Positions 8,354 to 16,907 of a stretch of 64,000 bases of DNA are shown piece by piece. Position 1 is the first letter of the stretch; each line of letters begins with the position of its first letter. Source of the stretch: Candidatus Gastranaerophilales bacterium (GTDB lineage Bacteria > Cyanobacteriota > Vampirovibrionia > Gastranaerophilales > Gastranaerophilaceae); the NCBI GenBank assembly GCA_944323935.1, contig CALUUJ010000006.1, positions 35,341-99,340 of the forward strand, written 5' to 3'. A program made the position numbers and the translations under genes. The notes below the pieces were generated by a model. It did no database searches. It was not told where the DNA came from and saw only the letters and a list, made by a program, of their open reading frames with translations.

Positions 8354-9589
8354 ATGAATGATTTAGAATTATATTTAAAAGATTTGACTTCAAAAGATAA
8401 GAATAAGGCACAAGAAGCAGCTTCTTATTTAGTGAATAGCGGTGATATTGAATTATTTAAAATGCTTGTTGATAAATCTGATTTCCTTTTTGATTTTATA
8501 AGAAATAATATTTCTAAGTATATAGAATTGGCTGTATCTAAAGAAAATTATTGGAATATTTTAAAGTTTTTTGATATTTATTCTGTATATTATGATGATT
8601 TGTTTGCAAGTATTTTGTCTAGACATGCTAATCAAAATTTAACAGAAGAAATCTTTAAAATGCTTGAAAAGGGAACAGAGTCACAAAAAATATATGCAGC
8701 AAAGTATTTTGCCTATATCCCTGATACTGTGGCTTTAGAATTCTTGAGTAAGTACGCTTTCTCTGATAATGAATTGTTAAGTTATAATTCAGCAGAAGCA
8801 CTTGGACAGATGCAAGATGATATTTCTTTTGATATTGCATTGAATACGCTAGCTTCTGATGATGATTTTGAAAAATTAAAAGCAGTAAAATTCTTTAATG
8901 CTTATGGTAGAAATTATCCTTTTGACGCAATATTTAAAGCCATGAAAACTTCAAAAATGCCTGAAAATATCGCAGGACAAATTCCATATATGGATAGTTT
9001 ATTAAATTTATTATCTTCCGAATATATGTCAGATACATTACTTGTTATCGATAATATTTTAAGTGGTTTTGGTGAAATTCTTCCTCTCTCTGATATTTTC
9101 CAATTTGAACTTTTTGAAGTACTGGAATTTTTAATAAACAATAACAAATCAGAAAATGTTAATTCAAGTAAAATTGCAGAAATACTTCTTAGTGCTTATT
9201 CTAAATTCAGTATGTTTTGTGAAAATCAAGAGTATATTTATGATGAAGATAAAAATACAAAATATGAAATTTTTTCTGTATTGAAATTATTGCAATTCCA
9301 AGGTGATGATTTTTGGAAGCAACAGAAAAGGTTTGTTTTGAATGAATTAAAGAAGTCAAAAGATAGTATTCTCGCTGTTCTTCCTGTAATTGTTGAATAT
9401 AATTTAAAAGAAGCTATTCCTGACTTAATTTTGTTGTTAGATTCTAATGATGAAATTATTTTATGCGAAGTTTTAACAGCTTTGAATGCTTTAAATGCAG
9501 TTGATGGAATTGATTTTGATAAAATTATTTCAGAAATTAAAAATCCGAATATAAAAGCCATTATTGAAAATATAAAGCCTAAGATATAA
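8354..9589 (+). CDS. HEAT-like helical repeat protein, function unknown
   Basis: 411 residues without a signal peptide, built of short paired helices such as QEAASYLVNSGDIELFKML and ALEFLSKYAF...YNSAEALGQM, resembling HEAT/Armadillo repeats. These usually mediate protein-protein contacts. The repeats cover almost the full length, and no catalytic motif is visible. No clear ribosome site precedes the ATG, which begins 32 bases after a strong terminator, so the gene may be weakly expressed or read from its own short leader. A terminator hairpin overlaps its stop codon. Confidence 0.75.
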   Translation: MNDLELYLKDLTSKDKNKAQEAASYLVNSGDIELFKMLVDKSDFLFDFIRNNISKYIELAVSKENYWNILKFFDIYSVYYDDLFASILSRHANQNLTEEIFKMLEKGTESQKIYAAKYFAYIPDTVALEFLSKYAFSDNELLSYNSAEALGQMQDDISFDIALNTLASDDDFEKLKAVKFFNAYGRNYPFDAIFKAMKTSKMPENIAGQIPYMDSLLNLLSSEYMSDTLLVIDNILSGFGEILPLSDIFQFELFEVLEFLINNNKSENVNSSKIAEILLSAYSKFSMFCENQEYIYDEDKNTKYEIFSVLKLLQFQGDDFWKQQKRFVLNELKKSKDSILAVLPVIVEYNLKEAIPDLILLLDSNDEIILCEVLTALNALNAVDGIDFDKIISEIKNPNIKAIIENIKPKI

Positions 9590-9600
9590 ACTTAGGCTTT
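9574..9600. terminator. Convergent terminator overlapping a stop codon
   Basis: AAAGCCTAAG (9574-9583) pairs with CTTAGGCTTT (9591-9600). The TAA stop of the upstream gene (9587-9589) lies in the loop. The flanks are T-rich on both strands, so it may also serve glyS. Confidence 0.75.
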
Positions 9601-9626
9601 TATGTGCTCATGTTATAATTTATAAT

Positions 9627-11654
9627 TTAAAAAACAATTTTGCTGAAATCTGCAAGTTTTGCAAATTTTTGTTTTACCAAATATAGTAAATTTAATCTGT
9701 TTTTCTTTATATTTGTGTCATTGTCCATTACTAAAACTTTGTCAAAAAATTCAGTAATAAACGGAATAATTTTTACTAATTTATCTTCTAATTGTTTATA
9801 GGTGAGAGTATTTTCTTCTATATTTTTAACTGCGTTATATAAATCTTTTTCTGCTTGTATTGTAAATAAATTTTCATTAACAGAAGCGAAATCTTTTTCT
9901 GTCTTTAGAAGTCTTATAATTCTGTTGATACTTTCATGAAACTGTGAATAATTATCTTTATTAATAATATCCGAAACTATATTAAGTCTTGCAATTAAAT
10001 CTTTTAAATCAGATAGTACATCTTTTTCTGAAATACACGCTTCAAGAGTATCGTGTTTATATTTATCAGATAGAAGAATAATTAATCTCTGTTCTATAAA
10101 GTTTTTTACCGTTTCAAAAAGTTTATTAGTATCTTCAATTTGAACAGGAAGAATTTCAATTGTCTGTTTTAATAATTGTGTAAGGTTTATTTTTAGGTCT
10201 TTATTAAGAATTGTTTTTAATATTCCAAGTGTAGCACGCCTTACACCAAGAGGATCTTGAGAACCTGATATTTTCTTACCGTCTGCAAATACTGTTACAA
10301 CAGTATCTATTTTGTCAGCAATACCAACAACTTGACCTTCAATACTTTCTGCTACTTCTGAATCAGCATTTAATGGGAAATAATGTTCCATAATGCCGTT
10401 AGCTACTTCTTTTGGTTCACCGCTTCTTAGGGCATAATCTGCTCCAATATAGCCTTGAAGTTCTGTGAATTCAAAAACAAGTTTCGTAACTAAATCTGCT
10501 TTGCATAATAGAGCTGTTCTTTCTATTGTTTGTGTTGGTATATTTAATTCTTTTGCTATATTTTTAGATAATTGACATATTCTTTGTGTTTTATCATATA
10601 CAGAACCGAATCCTTTTTGGAATGTAACGCCCTTTAGTGCTTCTAAATACGCTAAAAGCGGTCTTTGAGTGTCTTCTTGTACGAAGAAAATAGCATCTTC
10701 CAGTCTTGCTTTAACTACTCTTTCGTTCCCTGCTTTTATATTTTCAAATGTATTTCCAACATAGTTGCTTATTGTTATAAATTTATTTAATAGCTTCCCT
10801 TCTTTATATAATGGAAAATATCTTTGGTGTACTGCCATTACCGTAACCACAACTTTTTCCGGAATTTGAAGGTATTTTTCTTCAAATGAACAGATTACGG
10901 GTATTGGCCATTCTGTTATAAAAGTTACTTCATCAAGCAAATCTTCATCTATTGCAATTTCTGCTCCAATTTCTTTTGCTTTCTCTTTCGCAAGTTTTAC
11001 AATTGTTTCCTTTCTTTTTTGAACATCAGCTATAACATTTGCTGATTCCAGTACTGTAAGATACTCATCTGGATTTTTTATTTCGATTTCTGTTTTGGAA
11101 AATCTATGTCCTCGTGTAATATTAGAGGATTTTATATTTGCTATTTCAATCTCAACTTTTTCTTCGTTAAACAAAGAAACAATCCATCTTATTGGGCGTT
11201 GAAATTTTATGTCTAAATCAGCCCATCTCATAAAGTGTGTGCCTTTTAGTTTTAATATAATATTAGGTACTGTGGATTTTAGAAGTTCTTTTGTATCCTT
11301 GCCTTTTTGTTCTATTTTTGCCCAAACATAATTATCTTGTTTAAATAATTTATCAAGATTAATACCGTTTTTATTTGCAAAACCGATTGCGGCTTTTGTT
11401 AAATTTCCGTTTTCGTCATATGCAATATTTGAAATGGGTCCTTTTATCGTTTTTTCAATATCATCTTGTTTATCAGCAATATTTTCTATAATGACTGCTA
11501 AACGTCTTGGGGTTGCATATACTTTTATATCTGAAAATTTTATTTCATTTTCTTCTAATGTTTTTGAAAATTCATTTTTTAATTGTTCCATTGCTGAAGG
11601 AATGAATTTGTATGCAAGTTCTTCTGTTCCTATTTCCAACAAATACTTATTCAT
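9627..11654 (-). CDS. glyS: Glycyl-tRNA synthetase beta subunit
   Basis: 675 residues, near the usual 680-700 for GlyS. It opens MNKYLLEIGTEELAYKFIP, the family N-terminus, and contains conserved stretches such as ATPRRLAV, MRWADLDIKFQRPIRW and SGSQDPLGVRRAT. Together with the alpha subunit (GlyQ), which lies outside this window, it forms the alpha2-beta2 enzyme that charges tRNA-Gly; the beta subunit contributes tRNA binding and an HD-like region. The start ATG follows AGGAT. It is a separate gene here rather than fused or adjacent to glyQ. Confidence 0.96.
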   Translation of the reverse strand: MNKYLLEIGTEELAYKFIPSAMEQLKNEFSKTLEENEIKFSDIKVYATPRRLAVIIENIADKQDDIEKTIKGPISNIAYDENGNLTKAAIGFANKNGINLDKLFKQDNYVWAKIEQKGKDTKELLKSTVPNIILKLKGTHFMRWADLDIKFQRPIRWIVSLFNEEKVEIEIANIKSSNITRGHRFSKTEIEIKNPDEYLTVLESANVIADVQKRKETIVKLAKEKAKEIGAEIAIDEDLLDEVTFITEWPIPVICSFEEKYLQIPEKVVVTVMAVHQRYFPLYKEGKLLNKFITISNYVGNTFENIKAGNERVVKARLEDAIFFVQEDTQRPLLAYLEALKGVTFQKGFGSVYDKTQRICQLSKNIAKELNIPTQTIERTALLCKADLVTKLVFEFTELQGYIGADYALRSGEPKEVANGIMEHYFPLNADSEVAESIEGQVVGIADKIDTVVTVFADGKKISGSQDPLGVRRATLGILKTILNKDLKINLTQLLKQTIEILPVQIEDTNKLFETVKNFIEQRLIILLSDKYKHDTLEACISEKDVLSDLKDLIARLNIVSDIINKDNYSQFHESINRIIRLLKTEKDFASVNENLFTIQAEKDLYNAVKNIEENTLTYKQLEDKLVKIIPFITEFFDKVLVMDNDTNIKKNRLNLLYLVKQKFAKLADFSKIVF

Positions 11655-11776
11655 AATTATCCTCTTAATCCTTTATTGTTATCTAAATTATATTGCAAAA
11701 AGAATATTAGTAAAATGTTCTGACTGTATGAAAATTGAGAATTAATAAAAAACATTAGAAATTAAGAATAACACTG

Positions 11777-11805
11777 TTGCAATTTTTTTTTGTTCCGCAT
11801 ATAAT
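11777..11805 (+). promoter_or_regulatory. Promoter of tRNA-Asp
   Basis: TTGCAA (11777-11782), a 17-base spacer and TATAAT (11800-11805), ending 12 bases before the tRNA. Confidence 0.72.
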
Positions 11806-11817
11806 AGTTTTGCAGTT

Positions 11818-11895
11818 GGGATCGTAGCTCAGTTTGGTTAGAGTGTCTGCCTGTCACGCAGAAGGTCGCGAGTTCGAGCCTCGTCGGTCCCGCCA
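11818..11895 (+). tRNA. tRNA-Asp (GTC)
   Basis: 78 bases including an encoded CCA. GGGATCG pairs with CGGTCCC. The anticodon stem TCTGC/GCAGA encloses CTGTCAC, giving anticodon GTC. Confidence 0.97.
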
Positions 11896-11899
11896 TTTT

Positions 11900-11924
11900 A
11901 AAGACACCTTCGGGTGTCTTTTTA
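11900..11924 (+). terminator. Terminator after tRNA-Asp
   Basis: AAAGACACC, TTCG tetraloop, GGTGTCTTT, then T-rich sequence: a textbook intrinsic terminator. Confidence 0.92.
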
Positions 11925-12255
11925 TTTTGTTTTATATTTTGTAAGTTTCGAGATTAGAACTCCACTGCGCAAAGACTTATTTGGACGATGTATTAAGCTT
12001 TTTTAGCATATTTTTATTTATTTTACGATTCATAAATTATTTTTATGTATTTCTTCAAAAATAATATAATTTGAATGAAATATAATAATTAAAATGCGAA
12101 ATATGTTAATTTAAAAATGAAAAAAACGTTTTTCGAAACATATACATAACCTTATGAAAACAAAAATTACAAAAGCACGTATTAGAATTAGATTAAATAT
12201 TTAATGGATAATATGTATACTTTATAAGAAGAAAAAATAATATAGGATTATAAAA
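11925..12255. other. Intergenic region after tRNA-Asp
   Basis: About 330 very AT-rich bases. Apart from the post-tRNA shared sequence at 11950-11994 no gene, RNA or convincing promoter is visible. Confidence 0.5.
11950..11994 (+). repeat. Post-tRNA shared sequence, copy 2
   Basis: GAGATTAGAACTCCAC (11950-11965) and GATGTATT (11987-11994) match the two blocks found after tRNA-Leu at 4936-5012 in order and strand, with a shorter spacer. Confidence 0.35.
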
Positions 12256-12465
12256 ATGGCGAATTTAGAGGATCTTCCAGAACAACTAAAGCCTTATTAC
12301 AAGGACTTACAAAGAGCAAAATCAAAAACAGAAATTTTGTATGCTTTATCAAAATTATTGCAAGAACAAGAGAAACTTCCTGCAGATGAAAAATCTAAAC
12401 TTGAGAAAATTATGTCAAATACTCCGATGGGCAGACACAAAAAAGTTAATTCATATAACTTTTAA
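12256..12465 (+). CDS. Small hypothetical protein
   Basis: 69 residues, not recognised. Soluble and helical by composition, with many charged residues, and a basic tail near GRHKK. The ATG follows AGGATTATAAAA. It is followed after about 110 bases by another small same-strand gene, so the two may share a transcript. No domain could be assigned. Confidence 0.6.
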   Translation: MANLEDLPEQLKPYYKDLQRAKSKTEILYALSKLLQEQEKLPADEKSKLEKIMSNTPMGRHKKVNSYNF

Positions 12466-12579
12466 GTATTATTTAGATTTAATTATGAATAAATATAAAT
12501 GCTTATATGTTGAAGAATTTTTGAGAATGGGAATAATATATAAAAAAGAGGATTGGCAGTAAGACAAAAAGAGGTATTT

Positions 12580-12786
12580 ATGTTAGCATTAACTGAAGAT
12601 CAAATTAAACAAGAAATAGAGGCTATTCTTAGAGATAATCAACAAAATTATCCCAAACTCAGACAATGGTATGTATTTAACCCGAATTGGTTAATTGAAA
12701 CAATAAAAATTAAAGCTGAAAATACTAATATGCCATTTTCTCAAATAATGTCTGAGTTAGAAGAAGATGATAATAATTTATCATAA
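12580..12786 (+). CDS. Small acidic hypothetical protein
   Basis: 68 residues, not recognised: a charged helical N-terminus, a central QWYVFNPNWL stretch rich in aromatics and an acidic C-terminus (ELEEDDNN). The frame extends upstream to a TTG at 12553. I chose ATG 12580 because GAGG lies 6 bases before it. It sits on the same strand as the 69-residue gene and is convergent with larE. Confidence 0.6.
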   Translation: MLALTEDQIKQEIEAILRDNQQNYPKLRQWYVFNPNWLIETIKIKAENTNMPFSQIMSELEEDDNNLS

Positions 12787-12836
12787 ATATTCATAGAATA
12801 TAAATAAGCTGTGATATATAATTTATTGATTCGGCT

Positions 12837-13610
12837 TTATATATCCATACTTCCGCTGCGTAGACATTCCAAATCTAAGGTTATATATTTTATATCCAGA
12901 GTTTTTAATTTATTCAAAATATCTTTTCTATATCTTATGAATTTTTCAATTTCTTCTTGATTAATTTCAATTCTGGCTATATTATCGTGGATTCTAAATC
13001 TGCAGTTTGAAGAACCAAAATTTTTTATTATTTCTTCACCTTTTTTTGCTGTTTCTATCATCTCTTCTCTCAATGGAGTGTTATATGGAAAACGTGTTGC
13101 TATACAAGGTGAAGATGGTTTTTCATAGTTCTTTATACTTTCTTCTTTTGCAAAATCTATGATTTCTTTTTTTGTAATTCCAAAATCAGCAAGTGGGGAA
13201 TAAATTCCTAATTCTTTCAATGCTTTAAGTCCGGGTCTATATGTTTTTATATCATCGGCATTTGTTCCGTCGAGTATTATTCTTTTCCCTGCATATTCTT
13301 TAAGTTTTGAAAAAATAAGTTTTTTGCAATGATAGCATCTATCTTTAGAATTATTTTGTGTTAAATCATTTTCGAGGGGACTGTATTTTATTATTTTTTG
13401 TTTTATTCCATAAAAATTGCAAAACTCTTTTGCTTCATTAATCTCTTGTTCTGTTTGAAAAATTGATTTAAATGTCACTGCTATAACATTTAAATTTTTA
13501 CATAAATATAAAAGTGCACAGCTGTCTATTCCGCCTGAAAAAGCAAGACATAGGCCTTGCTTATCCAGTTCTCTTAAATATTGTTTTAATTTATCAAATT
13601 TTTCTTTCAT
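12837..13610 (-). CDS. larE: LarE, ATP-dependent sulfur transferase of nickel-pincer cofactor synthesis
   Basis: 257 residues. The PP-loop SGGIDS at 25-30 binds ATP for adenylation of the nicotinate-derived carboxylates, which are then thiolated to make the pincer ligand. C169 in SSPCIATR aligns with the sulfur-donor cysteine region. An additional C92-x-x-C95 pair (RCYHC) is present; three cysteines of this kind characterise LarE enzymes that carry a [4Fe-4S] cluster instead of sacrificing a cysteine, as known for some thermophile and archaeal homologues. It is the last gene of the minus-strand Tat/lar operon; its ATG directly abuts the stop of the CbiM-like gene. Confidence 0.92.
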   Translation of the reverse strand: MKEKFDKLKQYLRELDKQGLCLAFSGGIDSCALLYLCKNLNVIAVTFKSIFQTEQEINEAKEFCNFYGIKQKIIKYSPLENDLTQNNSKDRCYHCKKLIFSKLKEYAGKRIILDGTNADDIKTYRPGLKALKELGIYSPLADFGITKKEIIDFAKEESIKNYEKPSSPCIATRFPYNTPLREEMIETAKKGEEIIKNFGSSNCRFRIHDNIARIEINQEEIEKFIRYRKDILNKLKTLDIKYITLDLECLRSGSMDI

Positions 13611-14513
13611 TTAATTTTCAGCTTTTTGTTTATACATAAAGAAACATAGTAAATACATTATAAAACCAAGTATTAAGATGCCTGATAAATTTGAATATAT
13701 AGGTTCAATATTGGTCAAAATTGCTGTTTTATTTTGTAATGTTTCAGATATTATGAATATTTGACTTTGGATTTGAGGAATAATTGAATTTTCTATTTTT
13801 AATAATGACCATTCAAGTCCATCAGGTTTTATAGAAGCAAATTTAAATATAAAAGAAGCAAATAATAAAGATAACAAACTAAAGGAAATAGATGCTTTTT
13901 TGTAATTGGTTTTCTTTACTGCAAGAATTACTATTCCTGTTATAATACCTTCTATTATACCAATAGGAAGATGGATTATTTGCATTAAACCTGTGAAGTT
14001 TGCTATTGAATTTAATGCTATTGTTCCTGATAATAATCCTTCTATTACGACAGCCAATGCTCCTAATTGTAATGCCAAAATCGAAGATAGTATTGCTCCT
14101 ATAAATTCTTTATTGTTTTTTGAAAATGGTTTATAAATTAAAGGATATGCTGCGAAACTAGCAAAAGCACCCATATTTATTATGTTACAGCCAAGTGCTA
14201 AAAGGCTTCCGTCTGCAAAGAATATTCCTTGAACAAGTAGAATACTACACATTGCAAGAAATCCCGCATAAGGACCAATTAATACGGCAAGTAACATTGC
14301 TCCTATTATGTGCCCGCTTGAACCTGTGTGCGGTATTGAAAAATTTATCATTTGCAGAGTAAATACTAAAATAGTTAAAGTTATTGTATATAGGATTTTC
14401 TCTTTGTTAAAATCAGTTTTAGCTTTTTTAAAAGCATAATAAGCTGTTATTCCTGCTAACATTAGCATAGGAATTCCTGTAGTCGGGCATATTATTCCGT
14501 TTCCTAAATGCAT
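13611..14513 (-). CDS. cbiM: CbiM-PDGLE fusion: Ni/Co ECF transporter substrate subunit
   Basis: 300 residues with about seven to eight membrane segments. The N-terminus MHLGNG keeps the His2 that, with the N-terminal amine, binds metal in CbiM/NikM; IPHTGSSGH (about 65-73) is the second conserved motif. After about residue 205 a new segment contains KPDGLEW, the hallmark of the PDGLE/CbiN-type accessory domain, so this is an M-N fusion. Placement between larC and larE points to nickel supply for the pincer cofactor (LarMN role). The T-component and ATPase needed for transport are not in the window. The ATG follows AAAGGAGATATT. Confidence 0.88.
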   Translation of the reverse strand: MHLGNGIICPTTGIPMLMLAGITAYYAFKKAKTDFNKEKILYTITLTILVFTLQMINFSIPHTGSSGHIIGAMLLAVLIGPYAGFLAMCSILLVQGIFFADGSLLALGCNIINMGAFASFAAYPLIYKPFSKNNKEFIGAILSSILALQLGALAVVIEGLLSGTIALNSIANFTGLMQIIHLPIGIIEGIITGIVILAVKKTNYKKASISFSLLSLLFASFIFKFASIKPDGLEWSLLKIENSIIPQIQSQIFIISETLQNKTAILTNIEPIYSNLSGILILGFIMYLLCFFMYKQKAEN

Positions 14514-14523
14514 AATATCTCCT

Positions 14524-15267
14524 TTAGTTTATTTCCATAACTCTTAAAATGGGATTTTTGTAGGGCCTTTTACCTCTTCCATATCCTACTTTTTCTATAA
14601 TGATTTTCGCAGGGAGTTGTTCACCTGTATATAATGCTGCAACAATTGCTGCACCTGTTGGAGTTATCATTTCTCCTTCATTATTTGTTATTTTAATTGG
14701 AATTTTATACTTTGAAACTATTTCACAAACTGCCGGAACCGGTACTGATAGTGCGCCGTGCTGGCATGTAATGGTTCCTTGTCCTTCTGTTAGTGTTGAA
14801 AAATATGTTTTATTCGGGTTCAGATAATCATATAAAACTGCAAAACTTACAATATCCACAATTGAATCAATTGCACCAACTTCATGAAAATGAACTTCTG
14901 AAAGATCTTTATTATGAACTTTACTTTCTGCTTCTGCAACTATTTTAAATATTTTTTTTGCTAAATTTTTTGCATTTTGATTAATATTTGCTTTGTCAAT
15001 AATTTTATTTACATCATCCAGATTTCTGTGCTCGTGGTGATGTTTATGGTTGTGCTCGTGGTGAGTGTGTAAAGGTAAAATAACATCAAAATCTGTAGTA
15101 GAAATTGCATTTACCATTTTCTTTGTAATTTTGTATTGGAATTCATTATCAAGTTTCATTGATGAAAGAGCATTATCTAAAATATTTTCGTTATCTATCA
15201 AGTCTAATAATGCACCAACAGACATATCACCCGAAATACCCGAATTACATTCAAAATATAAATTCAT
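14524..15267 (-). CDS. larC: LarC-like nickel-insertion protein, LarC1 part only
   Basis: 247 residues. It matches the N-terminal LarC1 region: FECNSGISGDM (5-15), a histidine-rich metal-binding loop (67-80), VHFHEVGAIDSIVD, and a C-terminal GYGRGKRPYKNPILR. Full LarC proteins run to about 400 residues because of a CTP-binding LarC2 domain that performs nickel insertion into the pincer nucleotide. Here the frame stops cleanly after LarC1, and the next ribosome site (for cbiM) follows at once, so no LarC2 remains in any frame. It either uses LarC2 encoded elsewhere or has a changed role. Its ATG overlaps the larB stop by 4 bases. Confidence 0.85.
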   Translation of the reverse strand: MNLYFECNSGISGDMSVGALLDLIDNENILDNALSSMKLDNEFQYKITKKMVNAISTTDFDVILPLHTHHEHNHKHHHEHRNLDDVNKIIDKANINQNAKNLAKKIFKIVAEAESKVHNKDLSEVHFHEVGAIDSIVDIVSFAVLYDYLNPNKTYFSTLTEGQGTITCQHGALSVPVPAVCEIVSKYKIPIKITNNEGEMITPTGAAIVAALYTGEQLPAKIIIEKVGYGRGKRPYKNPILRVMEIN

Positions 15268-15944
15268 TTATTTTTCCTTTCAATTAATCTGTTTATTTGA
15301 CAGGCGCAATATCCCGCATTATAGCCATTATCAATATTTACAACACTCATTCCTTCTGCACAAGAGTTTAACATTGTAAGAAGTGCTGAAAGTCCTTTAA
15401 AACTGCTTCCATAACCTACAGAAGTCGGTAGTGCTATAACAGGTATATCTACAAGTCCTGCAATTATTCCTCCTAATGCACCTTCCATTCCTGCTGCTAC
15501 TATTATTGCATTTGCTTTTTTTATTTCATCAATTTTATCAAAAAGTCTGTGTATGCCTGCAATACCTATATCATAATATTTTTTTACATTACTTCCGTAA
15601 AATTCGGCCGTTTCGGCCGCTTCTTCTGCCACGGGTATATCACCAGTTCCTCCTGTACAAATGGCAATTTCTCCAATTCTTTCGATTTCTTTTTGTATTA
15701 GTGTTACAACTCTTCCTTGTTCATTGTATTTGATAATTTCTCCAAATTTATTTTTTAGTATTTCATATTGATTCTTGGAGCAACGTGTTCCTATTACATT
15801 GGAACCAATATCTTTGAATGATTGGAATATTTTTATTAGTTGCTCATCATTTTTACATTCACAAAAAACAGCTTCTGAGTAACCTCGTCTTTTTACTCTA
15901 TCTGTATCAAGTTTTGCAAAATCAAGTTCTATATATTTATCCAT
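15264..15944 (-). CDS. larB: LarB, nicotinate adenine dinucleotide carboxylase/hydrolase
   Basis: 226 residues. The C-terminal half (about 90-226) is PurE-like: ICTGGTGDIPVAEEA, IVAAGMEGALGG, IALPTSVGYG. In the family this domain carboxylates the pyridinium ring of nicotinic acid adenine dinucleotide and cleaves the product to the dicarboxylated mononucleotide, the first step of nickel-pincer cofactor synthesis. The start lies 8 bases inside the end of tatC, so translation is probably coupled to the Tat genes. Confidence 0.93.
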   Translation of the reverse strand: MDKYIELDFAKLDTDRVKRRGYSEAVFCECKNDEQLIKIFQSFKDIGSNVIGTRCSKNQYEILKNKFGEIIKYNEQGRVVTLIQKEIERIGEIAICTGGTGDIPVAEEAAETAEFYGSNVKKYYDIGIAGIHRLFDKIDEIKKANAIIVAAGMEGALGGIIAGLVDIPVIALPTSVGYGSSFKGLSALLTMLNSCAEGMSVVNIDNGYNAGYCACQINRLIERKNK

Positions 15945-16671
15945 TATTCTTGTCTTTCTTAATTCTTAATTTTGAAAAAAATAATCCTGCTTCAAATAAC
16001 ATATATGTAGGCGTAAACAGTAATATTTGGCTTATAATATCAGGCGGAGTTAGTATTCCGGCTATAACTAGTATTATTACAACAACATAAGGTCTCATAT
16101 TTTCAAATGTTTTGTATTCTACAAATCCTGATTTTATTAGAGAATATGTTATTATTGGCATTTGAAACATTAACCCGAATGATAATGTAAGCCAAAACGA
16201 CAGATTAATTATATTTGAAATTCCTAATACCGCATTTATATTCTGAGAAGTAAAACTCATTCCAAAATCTATAATAAGCGGTAAAATAATAAACAAACAA
16301 AATATTACACCGAAAATAAATAGTGTTGTTGAGGTGAAAACAATTGATTTTATAAATATTCTTTCGTGTTGATAAAGTGCAGGTGCAAAAAATTTCCATA
16401 TTTGTCTTGCTATATATGGAAAACAAAGCATTATATCAAGAATAAATGCCAGTTTTATTTGTATTATGAATACTTCTACAGGCGAAAAATAATTAAGAGA
16501 TATATTATTATCCTTAATTAGTAATTTTATCAGTAAATCTAAACATTTAGGCGCAATAAAAAGTACCGGAATTATAAATATTCCCAAACAAATAAAACTT
16601 TTTAATAACATTTCTCTGAATGCTTCAATATGAGAAATTATATTTTCGTCTTTATCTTCCATATCGCTCAT
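15937..16671 (-). CDS. tatC: Sec-independent protein translocase TatC
   Basis: 244 residues with six hydrophobic segments. The N-terminal cytoplasmic HIEAFREML corresponds to the HLxELRxRL motif of TatC, and the first periplasmic loop/second helix region has the expected order (FAPALYQHERIF, then a long hydrophobic helix). TatC recognises twin-arginine signals. The ATG begins two bases after tatA. Upstream genes in the same operon encode two twin-arginine-bearing proteins. No tatB is present, so this would be a minimal TatAC system. Confidence 0.93.
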   Translation of the reverse strand: MSDMEDKDENIISHIEAFREMLLKSFICLGIFIIPVLFIAPKCLDLLIKLLIKDNNISLNYFSPVEVFIIQIKLAFILDIMLCFPYIARQIWKFFAPALYQHERIFIKSIVFTSTTLFIFGVIFCLFIILPLIIDFGMSFTSQNINAVLGISNIINLSFWLTLSFGLMFQMPIITYSLIKSGFVEYKTFENMRPYVVVIILVIAGILTPPDIISQILLFTPTYMLFEAGLFFSKLRIKKDKNNG

Positions 16672-16672
16672 T

Positions 16673-16888
16673 TTATACGTCTTGCGGTTTATATTCCTCG
16701 GGTTTTTCTTGAGTATCTTCTATTGCATTTTTAAGTTCTTCTGTTTCTTTTTTTATAACGTCTTTTGCTTTTTTATATTCATATGACGCCCTGCCAAGTG
16801 CTCTAGCTATTTCCGGAATCCTCTTTCCTCCGAAAAGTAAAATTATAACAACTAAAATTAATATTATTTCTGTTATTCCCAGTGACAT
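16673..16888 (-). CDS. tatA: Sec-independent protein translocase TatA
   Basis: 71 residues: an N-terminal membrane helix (about 5-20), the hinge FGGKRIPEIARALG (19-32), an amphipathic helix and an acidic tail. This is the pore-forming/thinning subunit of the Tat translocase. FGG with PEIARALG is the TatA/E signature; without a separate TatB it probably serves both roles. It lies between the NapH-NapG-like gene and tatC. Confidence 0.95.
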   Translation of the reverse strand: MSLGITEIILILVVIILLFGGKRIPEIARALGRASYEYKKAKDVIKKETEELKNAIEDTQEKPEEYKPQDV

Positions 16889-16907
16889 TTTATTATTCTC
16901 CTTTCTA

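Noticed and set aside
14514..14523. Cobalamin or nickel riboswitch before the CbiM-like gene
   Set aside because: The gap to larC is 10 bases; there is no room for a riboswitch.
15476..15733. Hydrophobic plus-strand frame of 85 codons within larB
   Set aside because: Leu/Phe-rich antisense translation of an AT-rich gene. Similar frames occur opposite many genes here and none has a ribosome site.
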